NCBI GenBank assembly: GCA_041691815.1
Contig: JBEPTZ010000052.1
Span: 1 to 29,141 of the forward strand
DNA length: 29,141 nt
Direction of reading: 5' to 3'
From: 70-18 sp041691815
Lineage (GTDB): Bacteria > Pseudomonadota > Alphaproteobacteria > Acetobacterales > Acetobacteraceae
Shown piece by piece: positions 7,431-15,276 of this stretch (its first letter is position 1; each line of letters opens with the position of its first letter). Below the pieces are notes generated by a model. The model was not told the origin of the DNA. It was given only the letters and a program-made list of their open reading frames with translations, and made no database searches. Position numbers and translations under genes: made by a program.

Positions 7431-8171
7431 CTAAACGTGCTGCCCGCCATTGATATGCAACTCCGCCCCAGTGACATAACTCGCCCCCGGCCCGCACAAA
7501 AACCGGATTGCCGTCGCCACCTCCTCGGTCCGCCCCAGCCGCCGCATCGGCACCTCACGATCGGCGAATGCGGCAGTGCCCGGCGACAGCATCGCGGTGG
7601 CGATCTCTCCCGGTGAGATGGCGTTCACCCGCACCCCGCGTGGCGCGTATTCCGAGGCCATTTCCCGCGTCAGCGTCGCCAGCGCCGCCTTGCTGCAGGC
7701 GTAGGCCGCGCCGGCATAGGGATGCACCCGCGAGCCGGCGATCGAGGTCACGTTGACCACGCTGCCGCCGGCCGCCGCCAGTTCGCCGATCAGCCCGCGC
7801 ACCAGCAAAGCCACCGAGATCAGGTTGACGTTCATCACCTGCAGCCAGCTGGCGTAATCGGTCTCCTGCACCCCGAGCCTGCTGCCATCGGCCCCTTTCG
7901 GCGAGATGCCGGCATTGTTCACCAACGCATCCAGCTTGCCGTCCGGCAGCCGCGCGCGCATTTCCGCCAGCGAGGCGGGCAGGGCGGCGATATCGTTGAG
8001 GTCGAGTTGCAGATGGTCCTGCGGCCCGGCGCTCCACGGGCAGAACTGCGAGAACGCCTGCCGCGACACGGTGATCACCCGCCAGCCCTCGTCGCTGAAC
8101 AGCTTGGCCGTGGCATGGCCGATGCCGCGGCTGGCGCCGGTAAGCACGAGAACGGGTTGTCGGGTGTTCAT
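7431..8171 (-). CDS. SDR family NAD(P)-dependent oxidoreductase
   Basis: A 246-residue classical short-chain dehydrogenase. The cofactor motif TGASRGIG is at 11-18, NNAG at about 85-88, the catalytic Ser143 in VTSIAG, and YACSK gives Tyr157 and Lys161. The C-terminal SYVTGAELHINGGQ is the usual substrate-loop and end segment. The substrate is unknown; the overall pattern resembles 3-oxoacyl reductase or sugar-alcohol dehydrogenases. ATG 8171 was chosen because the conserved beta strand (PVLVLTGAS) begins six residues later; upstream in-frame sequence is not family-like. The gene diverges from the serine hydrolase and converges with the ClC gene across repeat copy A. Confidence 0.9.
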   Translation of the reverse strand: MNTRQPVLVLTGASRGIGHATAKLFSDEGWRVITVSRQAFSQFCPWSAGPQDHLQLDLNDIAALPASLAEMRARLPDGKLDALVNNAGISPKGADGSRLGVQETDYASWLQVMNVNLISVALLVRGLIGELAAAGGSVVNVTSIAGSRVHPYAGAAYACSKAALATLTREMASEYAPRGVRVNAISPGEIATAMLSPGTAAFADREVPMRRLGRTEEVATAIRFLCGPGASYVTGAELHINGGQHV

Positions 8172-8269
8172 TCCGGAACAGTGCCCCCGCGTGACTGCCC
8201 CGGCAAGCACGCCCTGCTGACGTGGCGCGGATCGCCGCCTATGCTGCGCCACCATGCCGGAGTGCGCCG

Positions 8270-9685
8270 TTGCCAGTTGACTCGATCTTCGACCAGGGCC
8301 TGCCGCCGGCCGGCGCCAGCCTGGTTGCCCCCGCGTTCTACGACGCAGCGCCGCGCGCCATGCGCCAGCGGGTCGCCGCCTTCGCGGCCAAGCGCTATGT
8401 CGACATGCTCTACGTCACGCGGCTGGACCGTGCGACCGCGGACGCGCATTTCCGCCCGCGCATGATCGCCCCGCCCGGCGACCTCACCAGCACGCCCGTG
8501 GCCGACGGCACCGCGCTGAAAGCCGCCGTCGCCGCCGGCCGGTTCAGCATCACCGCCGACGACGCCACACGCCACGTCACCGTCACCTGGGCCGACCCGG
8601 AATTCGGCGACATCACCGCCCATGCCGAGGCACACCCCGGCTATGGCGGCATCCTGCTGGGCGAGAAAACCAAACCCGATTTCACCCCGGCCCCGCTTGC
8701 CCGCCCCACCGCAGCGCCGCTGTGGACCGACCCCGCGCCACCCCCCGGCGCCGCGCTGGGCAAAGCTGCCGATGCGATGTTCGCCGGTTCGCCGGGGCTG
8801 TACGGCGTGCTGCTGGCCACGCCGGAGCGGGTGATTTTCGAGCGCTACAGCCGTTTTGGCCGCGCCGACCGGGCAACCCCGAGCTGGTCGATGACCAAAT
8901 CGATGACTGCCACCACCATTGCCCGGCTGCTCCACCAGGGCTGGCTGCGTTCGGTTTACGACCGCGCCATGCCGCCGCTGTGGACCGACCCGCGCGGTAT
9001 CCATGCCGGCATCACGCTCGACGACCTGCTACGCATGCGCTCGGGGCTGGCGATCCCGGTGCTGCACCCGGACGGCCGCACCACGCTCGGCTTCGAGAAT
9101 TCGATGGTCTACCAGGATGCCGGCGACGCCTTCGAAACCGCCCAGCGCGGCACGCCGGCCACCAGGCCCGGCGCGGTGTTCCGCTACATCAACGCCGGCC
9201 CCAATGTGCTGGGTGCGATCATCCGCGCCGAGATCGAGCAGCGTGGGCTGCCCTACCCGGCGACGCTGTACGGGCTGCTGGCGGATCGGATCGGCATGGC
9301 TTCGTTCCAGTATTCCGCGGACAGCACCGGCAACCTGATCGCCTCCGGCGCCGGCTTCGCCACGGCGCGCGACTACGCCAGGCTCGGGGTGCTGTATCTG
9401 CAGGATGGGGTGTGGCAGGGCGAGCGGATTCTGCCGGAGGGCTGGGTGAGTTATGCGTTATCATCGTCGCATACCGGTACTAACTACGCGGCCTCGTTTC
9501 GGACCAACCAGAACGCCATTTTCCCCTCTTTGCCCGCCGATACCGCCTGGGCGGCGGGTGCCTCGGACCAGCGGATCATCATGCTTCGGGGCGCGAATAT
9601 GGTCGCTGTGGTGACCAACGAAACGGATTTTGCCGTGAATCTGGGCGATTTGGACCGGTTTTTGGCCACTGGAATCGAGGTTTGA
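8270..9685 (+). CDS. Serine hydrolase, beta-lactamase class C / NylB-like family
   Basis: A serine hydrolase of the penicillin-binding-protein/class C beta-lactamase superfamily, similar in build to 6-aminohexanoate-dimer hydrolase-type proteins. Taking TTG 8270 as start gives 471 residues; TTG is preceded by GGAG with a 7-bp spacer, while GTG 8222, 16 codons upstream, has no ribosome-binding site. An N-terminal region of about 160 residues comes first. The catalytic motif SMTK gives Ser207 and Lys210, and YIN (Tyr306, Asn308) is the YxN-type element; HTGT near the C-terminus may be the third motif. No obvious signal peptide is seen, suggesting a cytosolic enzyme. Substrate unknown. The following SDR gene starts 1 bp after the stop. 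Confidence 0.85.
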   Translation: MPVDSIFDQGLPPAGASLVAPAFYDAAPRAMRQRVAAFAAKRYVDMLYVTRLDRATADAHFRPRMIAPPGDLTSTPVADGTALKAAVAAGRFSITADDATRHVTVTWADPEFGDITAHAEAHPGYGGILLGEKTKPDFTPAPLARPTAAPLWTDPAPPPGAALGKAADAMFAGSPGLYGVLLATPERVIFERYSRFGRADRATPSWSMTKSMTATTIARLLHQGWLRSVYDRAMPPLWTDPRGIHAGITLDDLLRMRSGLAIPVLHPDGRTTLGFENSMVYQDAGDAFETAQRGTPATRPGAVFRYINAGPNVLGAIIRAEIEQRGLPYPATLYGLLADRIGMASFQYSADSTGNLIASGAGFATARDYARLGVLYLQDGVWQGERILPEGWVSYALSSSHTGTNYAASFRTNQNAIFPSLPADTAWAAGASDQRIIMLRGANMVAVVTNETDFAVNLGDLDRFLATGIEV

Positions 9686-9686
9686 G

Positions 9687-10535
9687 ATGCCGCAAAGGGT
9701 CGCATTGATCGCCGGCGCCACCCGTGGCATCGGCCTCGCGCTGGTCGAGGCGCTGGCCCGGCAATGGGCCGGCGACGGCATCGTCTACCTCACCGCGCGC
9801 CGCCAGGGCGATGGCGAGTTCGAGACCAAGCGCCTGACATCGCTTGGTTTACGGGTCGGCTGGCTACCGTTCGACCTCGCTGACTCCGGCTCCGCCAACC
9901 GCCTCGCTGGCGAGCTGAAGCGACGCCACGGCGGGGTCGATATCGCAGTGCAAAACGGCGCCTACGCCCCCCAGGCCGGCGTCTCCAGCGCTTCAGAAGC
10001 CGAGGCAATGATTGCCGCCAACAACCACGGAACGCTACGTTTTCTCCGCGCCATGGCGCCGCTGATGCGCGACCACGGCCGCCTCGTCATCGTCGCCAGC
10101 GCGATGGGCAGATTGGCGAATCTGCCGGAAAATCTGCGTGCACGGTTCAACACTTGGCACCACACGCCATCCGATATCGACCTCGCGATGGACGGCTACG
10201 TTGCCGCGATGAAGGCCGGCACGGCGGCGGCGGAGGGCTGGCCTGATTGGGTGAATATCCCCTCCAAGGTTGGACAAGTGGCTGTAACCAAAGCATTTGT
10301 CCGCCAGTTCGCGGCCGAGCGCGGCGTGCTGATCAATGCTGCCTGTCCCGGCCTGACCTTGACCGACGCCACCGCCGGGTTGATGGACTCGGTGTTCCAG
10401 GGCCGCAGCGCGCAGACCCCGGAACAGGCCGCGACAGACCTGCTATGGCTCGCCACCCTGCCGCCGCAAGCCACTGAACCTTATGGAGAATTGGTCCAGC
10501 ACCGCAAGGTGTTGCCATTCGGAGATGCACCATGA
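9687..10535 (+). CDS. CBR1-like SDR with the catalytic tyrosine replaced
   Basis: A 282-residue short-chain dehydrogenase of the carbonyl-reductase (CBR1) branch. The cofactor loop GATRGIG is at 10-16, and Ser138 lies in VASAMG. The segment EGWPDWVNIPSK lines up with EGWPSSAYGVTK of human CBR1, putting Asn190 where the catalytic Tyr should be and Lys194 at the catalytic Lys. LINAACPGLTLTD matches the region after the active site, and the C-terminal PPQATEPYGELV corresponds to the CBR1 tail. It may be a weak or non-canonical reductase, or have another role. The gene follows the hydrolase by 1 bp and overlaps the next gene by four bases (ATGA), so the three form one operon. Confidence 0.85.
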   Translation: MPQRVALIAGATRGIGLALVEALARQWAGDGIVYLTARRQGDGEFETKRLTSLGLRVGWLPFDLADSGSANRLAGELKRRHGGVDIAVQNGAYAPQAGVSSASEAEAMIAANNHGTLRFLRAMAPLMRDHGRLVIVASAMGRLANLPENLRARFNTWHHTPSDIDLAMDGYVAAMKAGTAAAEGWPDWVNIPSKVGQVAVTKAFVRQFAAERGVLINAACPGLTLTDATAGLMDSVFQGRSAQTPEQAATDLLWLATLPPQATEPYGELVQHRKVLPFGDAP

Positions 10536-11560
10536 AAACCGTCGTGATCCACGCCCCGCATGACCTGCGCATCGAGGAGCGCGAGGTGCCCACCCTTGGC
10601 CCGCGCGACGTGCGGGTGCGGGTGCGCAATGGCGGCATCTGCGGCTCGGACCTGCACTACTTCCACCATGGCGGCTTCGGCGCGGTGCGGGTCAAGGCGC
10701 CGATGATCCTCGGCCACGAGGTGGCCGGCGAAGTGGTTGAAATCGGCCGTGATGTCAAGGCGGTAGCGCCCGGCCAGCGTGTCGCGATCAACCCCAGCCT
10801 GCCGTGCAACGCCTGCGCCCAATGCCTCGCCGGCCGCCAGCAGCATTGCGTCGACATGCGGTTCTACGGCAGCGCCATGCGCAACCCGCATGTCGATGGC
10901 GGCTTCCGCGAAATCCTGGTCTGCGACGAAAGCCAGGCGATCCCGGCCGAAATGCCCAGCGAACGCGCCGCCTTCGCCGAACCGCTTTCCGTTTGTCTGC
11001 ACGCCGCCCACCAGGCCGGCGACCTGCTGGGTACCAGGGTGCTGGTGACCGGCGCCGGGCCGATCGGCGCGCTGCTGGTGATGGTGGCGCGGCATGCCGG
11101 GGCGGCGGAGATCGTCGCCACCGACCTGGCCGAGCCGCCGTTGGTGGTCAGCCGGCGGATCGGCGCCGATACCGCGTTGAACATGAAGGAAAACCCCGAC
11201 GCGCTGGTGCCCTACGCGGCCGGCAAGGGCCGGTTCGACGTGGTGTTCGAGGCCAGCGGCAGCGGCGCCGCATTGGCCGGGGCACTCGCCGTGGTGCGGC
11301 CGCGCGGCACCATCGTGCAGATCGGCACCCCGGTCGGCGACACCTCGATGACGCTCTCCACCCTGCTGTCCAAGGAGATCACCCTGCGCGGCAGTTTCCG
11401 CTTCCATGCCGAATTCGTCCAGGCGGTCAGCGTGCTGGCCAGCGGCCGGTTCGACGTGTCGCCATTGCTAACCGAGGTGGTGCCGCTCGGCGAGGCGGTG
11501 CGCGCCTTCGAACTGGCGACTGATCGAAGCCGCGCGATGAAGGTGCAACTCGGCTTCTAG
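10532..11560 (+). CDS. idnD: L-idonate 5-dehydrogenase-like zinc MDR
   Basis: A 342-residue zinc-dependent medium-chain dehydrogenase. The pattern GGICGSDLHY, KAPMILGHEV, AINPSLPC, DMRFYGSAM, PHVDGGF, FAEPL and RGSFRF follows E. coli IdnD, which oxidises L-idonate to 5-keto-D-gluconate. Catalytic zinc ligands are Cys37 and His62 with Glu63 adjacent; the structural zinc is held by Cys92, Cys95, Cys98 and Cys106. The nucleotide loop is TGAGPIGALL. The start ATG 10532 overlaps the SDR stop. No other gluconate-pathway gene is in view, so sugar-acid specificity is inferred from sequence only; a related polyol dehydrogenase activity is possible. hemB starts 24 bp downstream. Confidence 0.88.
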   Translation: MKTVVIHAPHDLRIEEREVPTLGPRDVRVRVRNGGICGSDLHYFHHGGFGAVRVKAPMILGHEVAGEVVEIGRDVKAVAPGQRVAINPSLPCNACAQCLAGRQQHCVDMRFYGSAMRNPHVDGGFREILVCDESQAIPAEMPSERAAFAEPLSVCLHAAHQAGDLLGTRVLVTGAGPIGALLVMVARHAGAAEIVATDLAEPPLVVSRRIGADTALNMKENPDALVPYAAGKGRFDVVFEASGSGAALAGALAVVRPRGTIVQIGTPVGDTSMTLSTLLSKEITLRGSFRFHAEFVQAVSVLASGRFDVSPLLTEVVPLGEAVRAFELATDRSRAMKVQLGF

Positions 11561-11584
11561 ACCGCTGATTCTGGAGTATTCCAT

Positions 11585-12580
11585 ATGACCGTTGGTCAAT
11601 TCCCCGCCACCCGCCTGCGCCGCAACCGGCACGACGCCTGGACCCGGCGGCTGGTGGCCGAGAGCCGGCTTTCCGTCGATGACCTGATCTGGCCGATCTT
11701 CCTGATCGAGGGCGCCGGCATCAGCAGCGATGTCGCCGCGATGCCCGGCGTGCAGCGGGTGACCTTGGACCGGCTGGCCGGCCATGTGGCGCCGGCCGCC
11801 GAACTCGGCATCCCAGCGATCGCGCTGTTCCCGGCGACGCCGGCGGAGAAAAAGGACGCCGAAGGCAGCGAGGCCGGCAACCCGCACAACCTGATCTGCA
11901 ATGCCGCACGCCTGCTGAAGCGGGAGTTTCCGCAGATCGGCCTGGTCGGCGACGTGGCGCTGGACCCCTATACCGACCACGGCCATGACGGGGTGATCCG
12001 CGACGGCTATGTGGCGAATGACGAGACGCTGGCGATATTGTGCCGCCAGGCGGTGAACCAGGCCGAGGCGGGGGTGGATGTGATCGCGCCGTCCGACATG
12101 ATGGATGGCCGGATTGCGGCACTGCGCACCGCGCTGGACGGGCGCGGGCTGATCCATACAAGGCTGATGAGCTACGCGGCGAAATACGCCTCGGCGTTCT
12201 ACGGCCCATTCCGCGATGCGCTCGGTTCCGGCGGCGCGCTGAAGGGCGACAAGAAGACCTATCAGATGGACTACGCCAACTCCGACGAGGCGCTGCGCGA
12301 GGTGGAGATGGACCTGCTGGAGGGGGCCGACATGGTGATGGTCAAGCCCGGCATGCCGTATCTGGACGTGGCGCGGCGGGTGCATGACCGGTTCGGCGTG
12401 CCGACCTTCGCCTATCAGGTGTCCGGCGAGTATTCGATGATCATGGCGGCGGCGAACAACGGCTGGATCGACCATGACCGGGCGATGATGGAGAGCCTGA
12501 CCGGCTTCAAGCGCGCCGGGTGCGCCGGGGTGCTGAGCTATTTCGCGGTGAAGGCGGCGAGGTTGTTGCGGGGGACTTGA
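11585..12580 (+). CDS. hemB: Delta-aminolevulinic acid dehydratase (porphobilinogen synthase)
   Basis: A 331-residue HemB, which condenses two 5-aminolevulinates to porphobilinogen in haem, cobalamin and bacteriochlorophyll synthesis. The Schiff-base lysines are Lys200 (SYAAKYASAFYGPFR) and Lys254 (MVKPGMPYLD). The metal loop reads DVALDPYTDHGHDG, with Asp where zinc enzymes have Cys, so it belongs to the cysteine-free, magnesium-stimulated group. ATG 11585 is preceded by TGGAG with 9 bp to the start. It lies 24 bp downstream of idnD on the same strand, so it may be read through from the hydrolase operon or use its own promoter in the idnD end. A GC hairpin follows its stop. Confidence 0.96.
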   Translation: MTVGQFPATRLRRNRHDAWTRRLVAESRLSVDDLIWPIFLIEGAGISSDVAAMPGVQRVTLDRLAGHVAPAAELGIPAIALFPATPAEKKDAEGSEAGNPHNLICNAARLLKREFPQIGLVGDVALDPYTDHGHDGVIRDGYVANDETLAILCRQAVNQAEAGVDVIAPSDMMDGRIAALRTALDGRGLIHTRLMSYAAKYASAFYGPFRDALGSGGALKGDKKTYQMDYANSDEALREVEMDLLEGADMVMVKPGMPYLDVARRVHDRFGVPTFAYQVSGEYSMIMAAANNGWIDHDRAMMESLTGFKRAGCAGVLSYFAVKAARLLRGT

Positions 12581-12593
12581 ACCCGCGACACGG

Positions 12594-12616
12594 GCGTGCC
12601 GCGGCGCGCGGCATGC
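12594..12616. terminator. GC-rich hairpin between hemB and the FkbM gene
   Basis: A 10-bp stem (TGCCGCG/CGCGGCA core, extended by two pairs and one G-T) with a GCG loop lies 14 bp after the hemB stop, in the convergent gap with the FkbM gene. No T run follows on either strand, so termination is possible but not certain. Confidence 0.35.
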
Positions 12617-12713
12617 ATTGATCCGGTGCCGGGAATCCTGACAAGGCTCGCCAGACGCGGCTTGATGTCAGCATTCGATCAGCATGCCCCACCCGCCGGT
12701 CGGGCGCCCACGC

Positions 12714-13535
12714 TTACGGGGCCAGTTTGGCATTGAAGCAGACGACGTTTTCGCCGTTGAGCAGATACTCGAACTCGTGCTGCGACATCGCCCGGAAGAA
12801 TGGGGTGCTGCTGCCGCCCCAGGGGAACAACCAGTCATCCAGTTCGAGCATCACGGCGCCGGCGGTGGCGATCCAGCCGGTGTTCTCCGCGAATAGCGCC
12901 TTCTGGGCGCCCTCGATGTCGAGCTTGACGATCAGGACTTCATCTTCGCCGGCCATGCGCATCAGGCTCTCGATGGTATGCGCCTGCACCGTGCCGACCG
13001 GTCCGACTGCCTCGACCCGGAACCCGGATGCGCCGGCCTCCGGGTTCACGATGGTCAACTGCTGATCGCGATGCCAGACCGCGCCGAGCAGCGGCTGGAT
13101 GCGCTCGCCGTAAGGCTCGACGTTCTTCAGCAGCATCTTGAAATTCTCGGCGTCGGGTTCGATGACCATGACCCTGGCACGCGGAAACGCGTCGGCGAGG
13201 GTGATGGCGGACAGGCCGATATTGCCGCCGCCATCGATGATCAGCGGCGTCCGTCCGCGTTCGAGCAGCGCCTGGTAACGCGCCTGGAGTTGCGCGGTGT
13301 GCGGGAACTGATCGAGCCGGTACTGTTGCCGCACGATGCATTGCCAGAAGATTGCATGATCCGAGACGCAATCGCGAAGCCACAGCGGTGACGGATGACC
13401 AGGCACACGAAACGGCCGCGAGGTTTGCGAGGTTTGCGGCAGCGGGCGTTCGATCGCCAGCACGAGGCGGATACCATCCAGCCAGCCGAATGCCTTGATG
13501 TAATTGGGTAGGCGCGAGACTCGCTGGTAAGACAT
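12714..13535 (-). CDS. FkbM family methyltransferase
   Basis: A 273-residue SAM-dependent methyltransferase of the FkbM family. The SAM loop DGGGNIG is at 101-107, followed by the acidic ribose-binding end VMVIEPD. The later TIESLM and VLIVKLDIEGAQKALF (family motif KxDIEGxE) are characteristic, with the central Asp-Ile-Glu. Family members O-methylate sugars, polyketides or surface glycans; the substrate here is unknown and no glycan genes flank it. ATG 13535 has AGGAAA just upstream, and a palindrome lies about 75 bp before it. The codons and local base composition look somewhat less GC-extreme than the neighbours, and the gene stands alone next to a 470-bp empty stretch, which hints at acquisition by transfer. 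Confidence 0.88.
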   Translation of the reverse strand: MSYQRVSRLPNYIKAFGWLDGIRLVLAIERPLPQTSQTSRPFRVPGHPSPLWLRDCVSDHAIFWQCIVRQQYRLDQFPHTAQLQARYQALLERGRTPLIIDGGGNIGLSAITLADAFPRARVMVIEPDAENFKMLLKNVEPYGERIQPLLGAVWHRDQQLTIVNPEAGASGFRVEAVGPVGTVQAHTIESLMRMAGEDEVLIVKLDIEGAQKALFAENTGWIATAGAVMLELDDWLFPWGGSSTPFFRAMSQHEFEYLLNGENVVCFNAKLAP

Positions 13536-13608
13536 CGAAAGCGTTTCCTGGGTGACTGCGGGGCGAGCGGACAAGAGCGAATGGCCTCTGCCCGACATTT
13601 CCCAGATG

Positions 13609-13628
13609 AGCGGAGTATCTACTCCGCT
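13609..13628. promoter_or_regulatory. 20-bp palindrome, operator-like, upstream of the FkbM gene
   Basis: AGCGGAGTA and TACTCCGCT form a perfect 9-bp inverted repeat around a TC centre. It lies 74 bp upstream of the FkbM start, a spacing that fits a dimeric regulator's operator or a stem in the mRNA leader. No regulator gene is adjacent. Confidence 0.45.
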
Positions 13629-13920
13629 GCAGGCTAACCCAGCGCACTGACACAGACAAGGGATTGGCCATGTCTGCGGGTCGCGCGATTCTGGTGCGAT
13701 GCCCCAGGCGGTGAATGTCGTCGCAGCCGCGGTGAACCGCGCGGGACAGGCTGCCCGCATCCCTTGAACAAGCCGGCGCACCGGCGCTGCGGACCAACGA
13801 CCATTCCGCGTTCATCGCAGATGATAGCGTTGTATCGCGTTCCCGGGCGACGTGGATTCTCGGCCGCAGGACTTTCGACTGCCCGACCCGTTCCAACCGG
13901 CTGGGGTCCTCCGCCCTACC

Positions 13921-14004
13921 CATTGGAGTGTACGCAGTCTCCGCCACTCCAATGTTGCAAGGCGGATAAAAAGAGTTTTTTGGTTCTTTTTTTCAAAAAA
14001 GAAC
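13921..14004 (-). repeat. Partial copy (B) of the AT-rich hairpin element, left arm
   Basis: Read on the minus strand, the hairpin at 14004-13983 (arms GTTCTTTTTT and AAAAAAGAAC, two-base centre) begins 2 bp after the aminotransferase stop, followed by CCAAAAAACTC, TTTTTATCCGCCTTGCAAC and then a diverged centre. In place of the GGAGACTCC palindrome there is a different inverted repeat, CATTGGAGTG (13921-13930) with CACTCCAATG (13945-13954). The right arm is absent. It probably still works as a terminator for the aminotransferase. Confidence 0.8.
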
Positions 14005-14006
14005 CC

Positions 14007-15119
14007 TTACTTGAGTCTGGCAAGCGCTGCGGCAAACGTATCGACATCGGCTTCGCTGTTATAAACATGCGGGCTGACCCGCAGCACGCCGCCGCGTTCG
14101 GCGACGTGGATGTTTTCGGCGGCCAGGCGGTCGGCGAGGCCGGTGGGGACGCCGCCCTTGAAGCGCAGGCCGGCGATGTGGGGCACGCGGTGGTGGCGGG
14201 CGGGGATGCCGATGCCGAGTGCGGTGGCGGCGTCGGCGATGCGGTCGGTGAGCATGCGCAGGCGTTCGCTGACGGCAGCCGGTCCCCAGGAGGCGGCAAG
14301 TTCCAGGCCGGCGGTGGCGATCGGGATGGCGATCGGGTTGTTGCGTTCGCCGAGGTCGTAGCGGCGGGCGCCGGGGAGGAAGGCGTCGTTCTTGCGACTG
14401 TGGCCGTGGTGTTCCAGGGGGGTGCCGTTCTGGCGATGGGGCGCGGCGTAGAGGAAGCCGAAGCTGTACGGGCCGAGGATCCATTTGTAGGTGGGGAAGG
14501 CGATGAAGTCGGGTTGCAGGGTGGCGACGTCGATGGGCAGCACGCCGACCGCCTGGGTGCCGTCGATCACCAGGGCGCCGCCCTGGGCGCGCAGCACCGG
14601 GGCGATGCGGGCGAGGTCGACGATGGTGCCGTCGGTCCAGTGCGAGGCGGTGAGGGCGGCGATGGCGACCGGCGGGGCGTGGTTGGTCTCGATGCGGGCC
14701 AGCACGGCGGCGGTCCAGTCGTCATCACCGGGGCGGGCGACGGTTTCCACCACGGCGCCGTCGGTCTCGGCCTGGTGCAGCCATTGCAGCACTTGCGAGG
14801 AGTGCTCGCCTTGCAGGATCAGGATGCGGTGGCCGGCTGGCACCTTGATGTTGCGGCCGGCGGTGGCGATGCCGTAGCTGGTTGAGCCGGTGACGGCGAT
14901 GTCGTTGGCATCGGCGCCGATCAGGCTGGCGGCGGCGGCGCGGGCGCGCTCCAGCTGCGAGGTGAGGGCGTCCAGCGACAGTGACCAGGGATGGCCCTTG
15001 GCGGCGGCGCCGGCGGCGGCGGCTTCCAGGCCGACCTTGGGCAACGGGGACATGGCGGCGGCGTTGAGGTAGGTGACGCCTTCGGGGATGTCGAACTTGT
15101 CGCGCTGGCAGGGAAGCAT
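14007..15119 (-). CDS. Class V aminotransferase / cysteine-desulfurase-like PLP enzyme
   Basis: A 370-residue fold-type I PLP enzyme of the class V family. YLNAAAMSPLP at the N-terminus is the usual opening, GSTSYGIA binds the cofactor phosphate, VIDGTQAVG holds Asp186 (pyridine N) and Gln189, and AFPTYKWILGPYSFGF carries the Schiff-base Lys212. There is no conserved cysteine loop near the C-terminus as in active desulfurases, so an aminotransferase, lyase or isopenicillin-N-epimerase-like role is more likely. ATG 15119 was chosen because GGAG lies 6 bp upstream; ATG 15131 is possible. A further upstream in-frame ATG lies inside repeat copy C and would add a spurious hairpin-encoded peptide. 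It follows the M81 gene on the same strand and is probably functionally linked to it. Confidence 0.87.
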   Translation of the reverse strand: MLPCQRDKFDIPEGVTYLNAAAMSPLPKVGLEAAAAGAAAKGHPWSLSLDALTSQLERARAAAASLIGADANDIAVTGSTSYGIATAGRNIKVPAGHRILILQGEHSSQVLQWLHQAETDGAVVETVARPGDDDWTAAVLARIETNHAPPVAIAALTASHWTDGTIVDLARIAPVLRAQGGALVIDGTQAVGVLPIDVATLQPDFIAFPTYKWILGPYSFGFLYAAPHRQNGTPLEHHGHSRKNDAFLPGARRYDLGERNNPIAIPIATAGLELAASWGPAAVSERLRMLTDRIADAATALGIGIPARHHRVPHIAGLRFKGGVPTGLADRLAAENIHVAERGGVLRVSPHVYNSEADVDTFAAALARLK

Positions 15120-15146
15120 TGGGGGCTCCATCAGGTTGAGGAAGGC

Positions 15147-15269
15147 CTTCTTTTTGTGAACAAAAAGAAGCAAAAAAACTTTTTATCCGTTTTGGAGACT
15201 CCGGAGTCCCCCGCGCGCCAATGTTGCAAGGCGGATAGACGTTTTTTGGTTCTTTTTTCAAAAAAGAAC
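15147..15269 (-). repeat. Full copy (C) of the AT-rich hairpin element
   Basis: A 123-bp element between the M81 gene and the aminotransferase, oriented with them (minus). Hairpin 1 (15269-15249, GTTC-type) starts 7 bp after the M81 stop. The central palindrome reads GACTCCGGAGTC with one arm base changed relative to copy E. Hairpin 2 (15170-15147, CTTC-type, 10-bp stem) ends 27 bp before the aminotransferase ATG. It occupies nearly the whole 157-bp gap. Confidence 0.9.
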
Positions 15270-15276
15270 TGCTTTC

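Larger units (their letters stand above)
13536..14006. other. Gene-free stretch of about 470 bp
   Basis: No convincing gene was found on either strand; open frames here lack family signals or ribosome-binding sites. It holds the FkbM 5' region with a palindrome at 13609-13628, about 290 bp of unassigned sequence, and at its far end a partial AT-rich hairpin element (13921-14004). It may be the remnant of a decayed gene or of an insertion, but no transposase motif is recognisable. Confidence 0.6.

Noticed and set aside
12936..13947. Long open frame overlapping the FkbM gene and extending into the empty stretch on the minus strand
   Set aside because: Arg/Ser-rich composition without any motif; it is a shifted frame of the FkbM gene.
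13536..14006. Insertion sequence or prophage remnant in the gene-free stretch
   Set aside because: No transposase or integrase motif and no flanking duplication could be seen.
14007..15119. Cysteine desulfurase (sufS/iscS)
   Set aside because: The active-site cysteine loop is not visible and no Fe-S assembly genes are near.
15120..15173. N-terminal extension MLLFVHKKK on the aminotransferase (similarly on the nucleotidyltransferase at 26310-26351)
   Set aside because: It is a translation of the repeat hairpin; better starts with ribosome-binding sites or domain boundaries lie downstream.
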